A stretch of DNA of 6,772 nucleotides, taken from positions 1 to 6,772 of the forward strand of contig JAKSBB010000761.1 of assembly GCA_022361315.1 (NCBI GenBank). Reading direction: 5' to 3'. The DNA comes from Desulfobacterales bacterium. GTDB taxonomy: Bacteria > Desulfobacterota > Desulfobacteria > Desulfobacterales > Desulfobacteraceae. The translations under genes and the position numbers were made by a program. Shown piece after piece: positions 6,651-6,772 of this stretch. A model generated the notes under the pieces. The model was not told where the DNA came from and did not search any database. It was given only the letters and a program-made list of their open reading frames with translations. Position 1 is the first letter of the stretch; every line of letters starts with the position of its first letter.

Positions 6651-6772
6651 TTATAGCCCTAAACTGCCGGGATTCATAATCCCTTTTGGGTCAAAATGGG
6701 ATTTGAGGGCCCTGAGGATATCCATCTGTGCGCTCCCAAGGTGCCGGGCCATCCAGGGGGCCATCATCCGCC
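6651..6772 (-). CDS. FAD-linked oxidase, C-terminal end (partial)
   Basis: On the - strand the frame runs in from the right edge and ends at a TAA (6651-6653). The 39 visible residues begin RMMAPWMARHLG and end with DILRALKSHFDPKGIMNPG followed by SLGL. The DPKGIMNPG ending, after a helix of the MDxLRALK type, is the hallmark C-terminus of FAD-oxidase_C (PF02913) enzymes. These include glycolate/lactate oxidase GlcD-type proteins and alkyldihydroxyacetonephosphate synthase-like proteins. They bind FAD in an N-terminal domain of the vanillyl-alcohol oxidase fold and oxidise hydroxy acids or related substrates. The sequence before the helix slightly favours the alkylglycerone-phosphate-synthase-like branch, but this fragment cannot decide the substrate. 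The gene is convergent with the HD-GYP gene and lacks its N-terminal part only because the window ends. Confidence 0.85.
   Translation of the reverse strand, partial: RMMAPWMARHLGSAQMDILRALKSHFDPKGIMNPGSLGL

Overview
The window looks like chromosomal DNA of a Gram-negative bacterium with moderately high GC content. The mix of genes suggests a deltaproteobacterial or Desulfobacterota-type sulfate reducer: an orphan TrpX/COG2984-type binding protein, an MFS protein with an extra sensor region, a DUF294 nucleotidyltransferase, a GAF-HD-GYP protein and an FAD-linked oxidase. This taxonomic guess rests on gene content and style, not on any marker gene. I see no rRNA, tRNA, CRISPR array or insertion sequence.

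Left block (1-3321, all + strand). The 3' end of an unrecognised gene (stop at 234-236) is followed 11 bases later by a 683-residue membrane protein. That protein combines a two-helix, periplasmic-loop sensor-like module and a cytoplasmic linker with a complete 12-helix MFS domain. Its stop codon overlaps the start of the next gene (ATGA), which encodes a secreted COG2984/ABC_sub_bind binding protein. No ABC permease or ATPase gene is present. The tight packing suggests that the binding protein and the sensor-MFS work together in sensing or uptake of a small molecule. This pairing is the most unusual feature of the window.

Middle (3349-3951, - strand). A single GNAT-fold acetyl/acyltransferase gene runs convergently towards the binding-protein gene and divergently from the next operon. 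A gap of about 150 bases (3952-4104) must hold the promoters of both divergent units, but no convincing -35/-10 pair stands out.

Right block (4105-6508, + strand). Two closely spaced genes encode signalling proteins. The first is a stand-alone DUF294-type nucleotidyltransferase lacking the cyclic-nucleotide-binding and CBS domains that usually precede this module. The second is a GAF-HD-GYP protein, a predicted cyclic-di-GMP phosphodiesterase. Together they look like a small cytoplasmic regulatory pair.

Right edge (6651-6772, - strand). The C-terminal end of an FAD-linked oxidase (FAD-oxidase_C family) converges on the HD-GYP gene. The 142 bases between them hold a weak hairpin and a short open stretch resembling the N-terminus of a methyltransferase, which may be a gene remnant.
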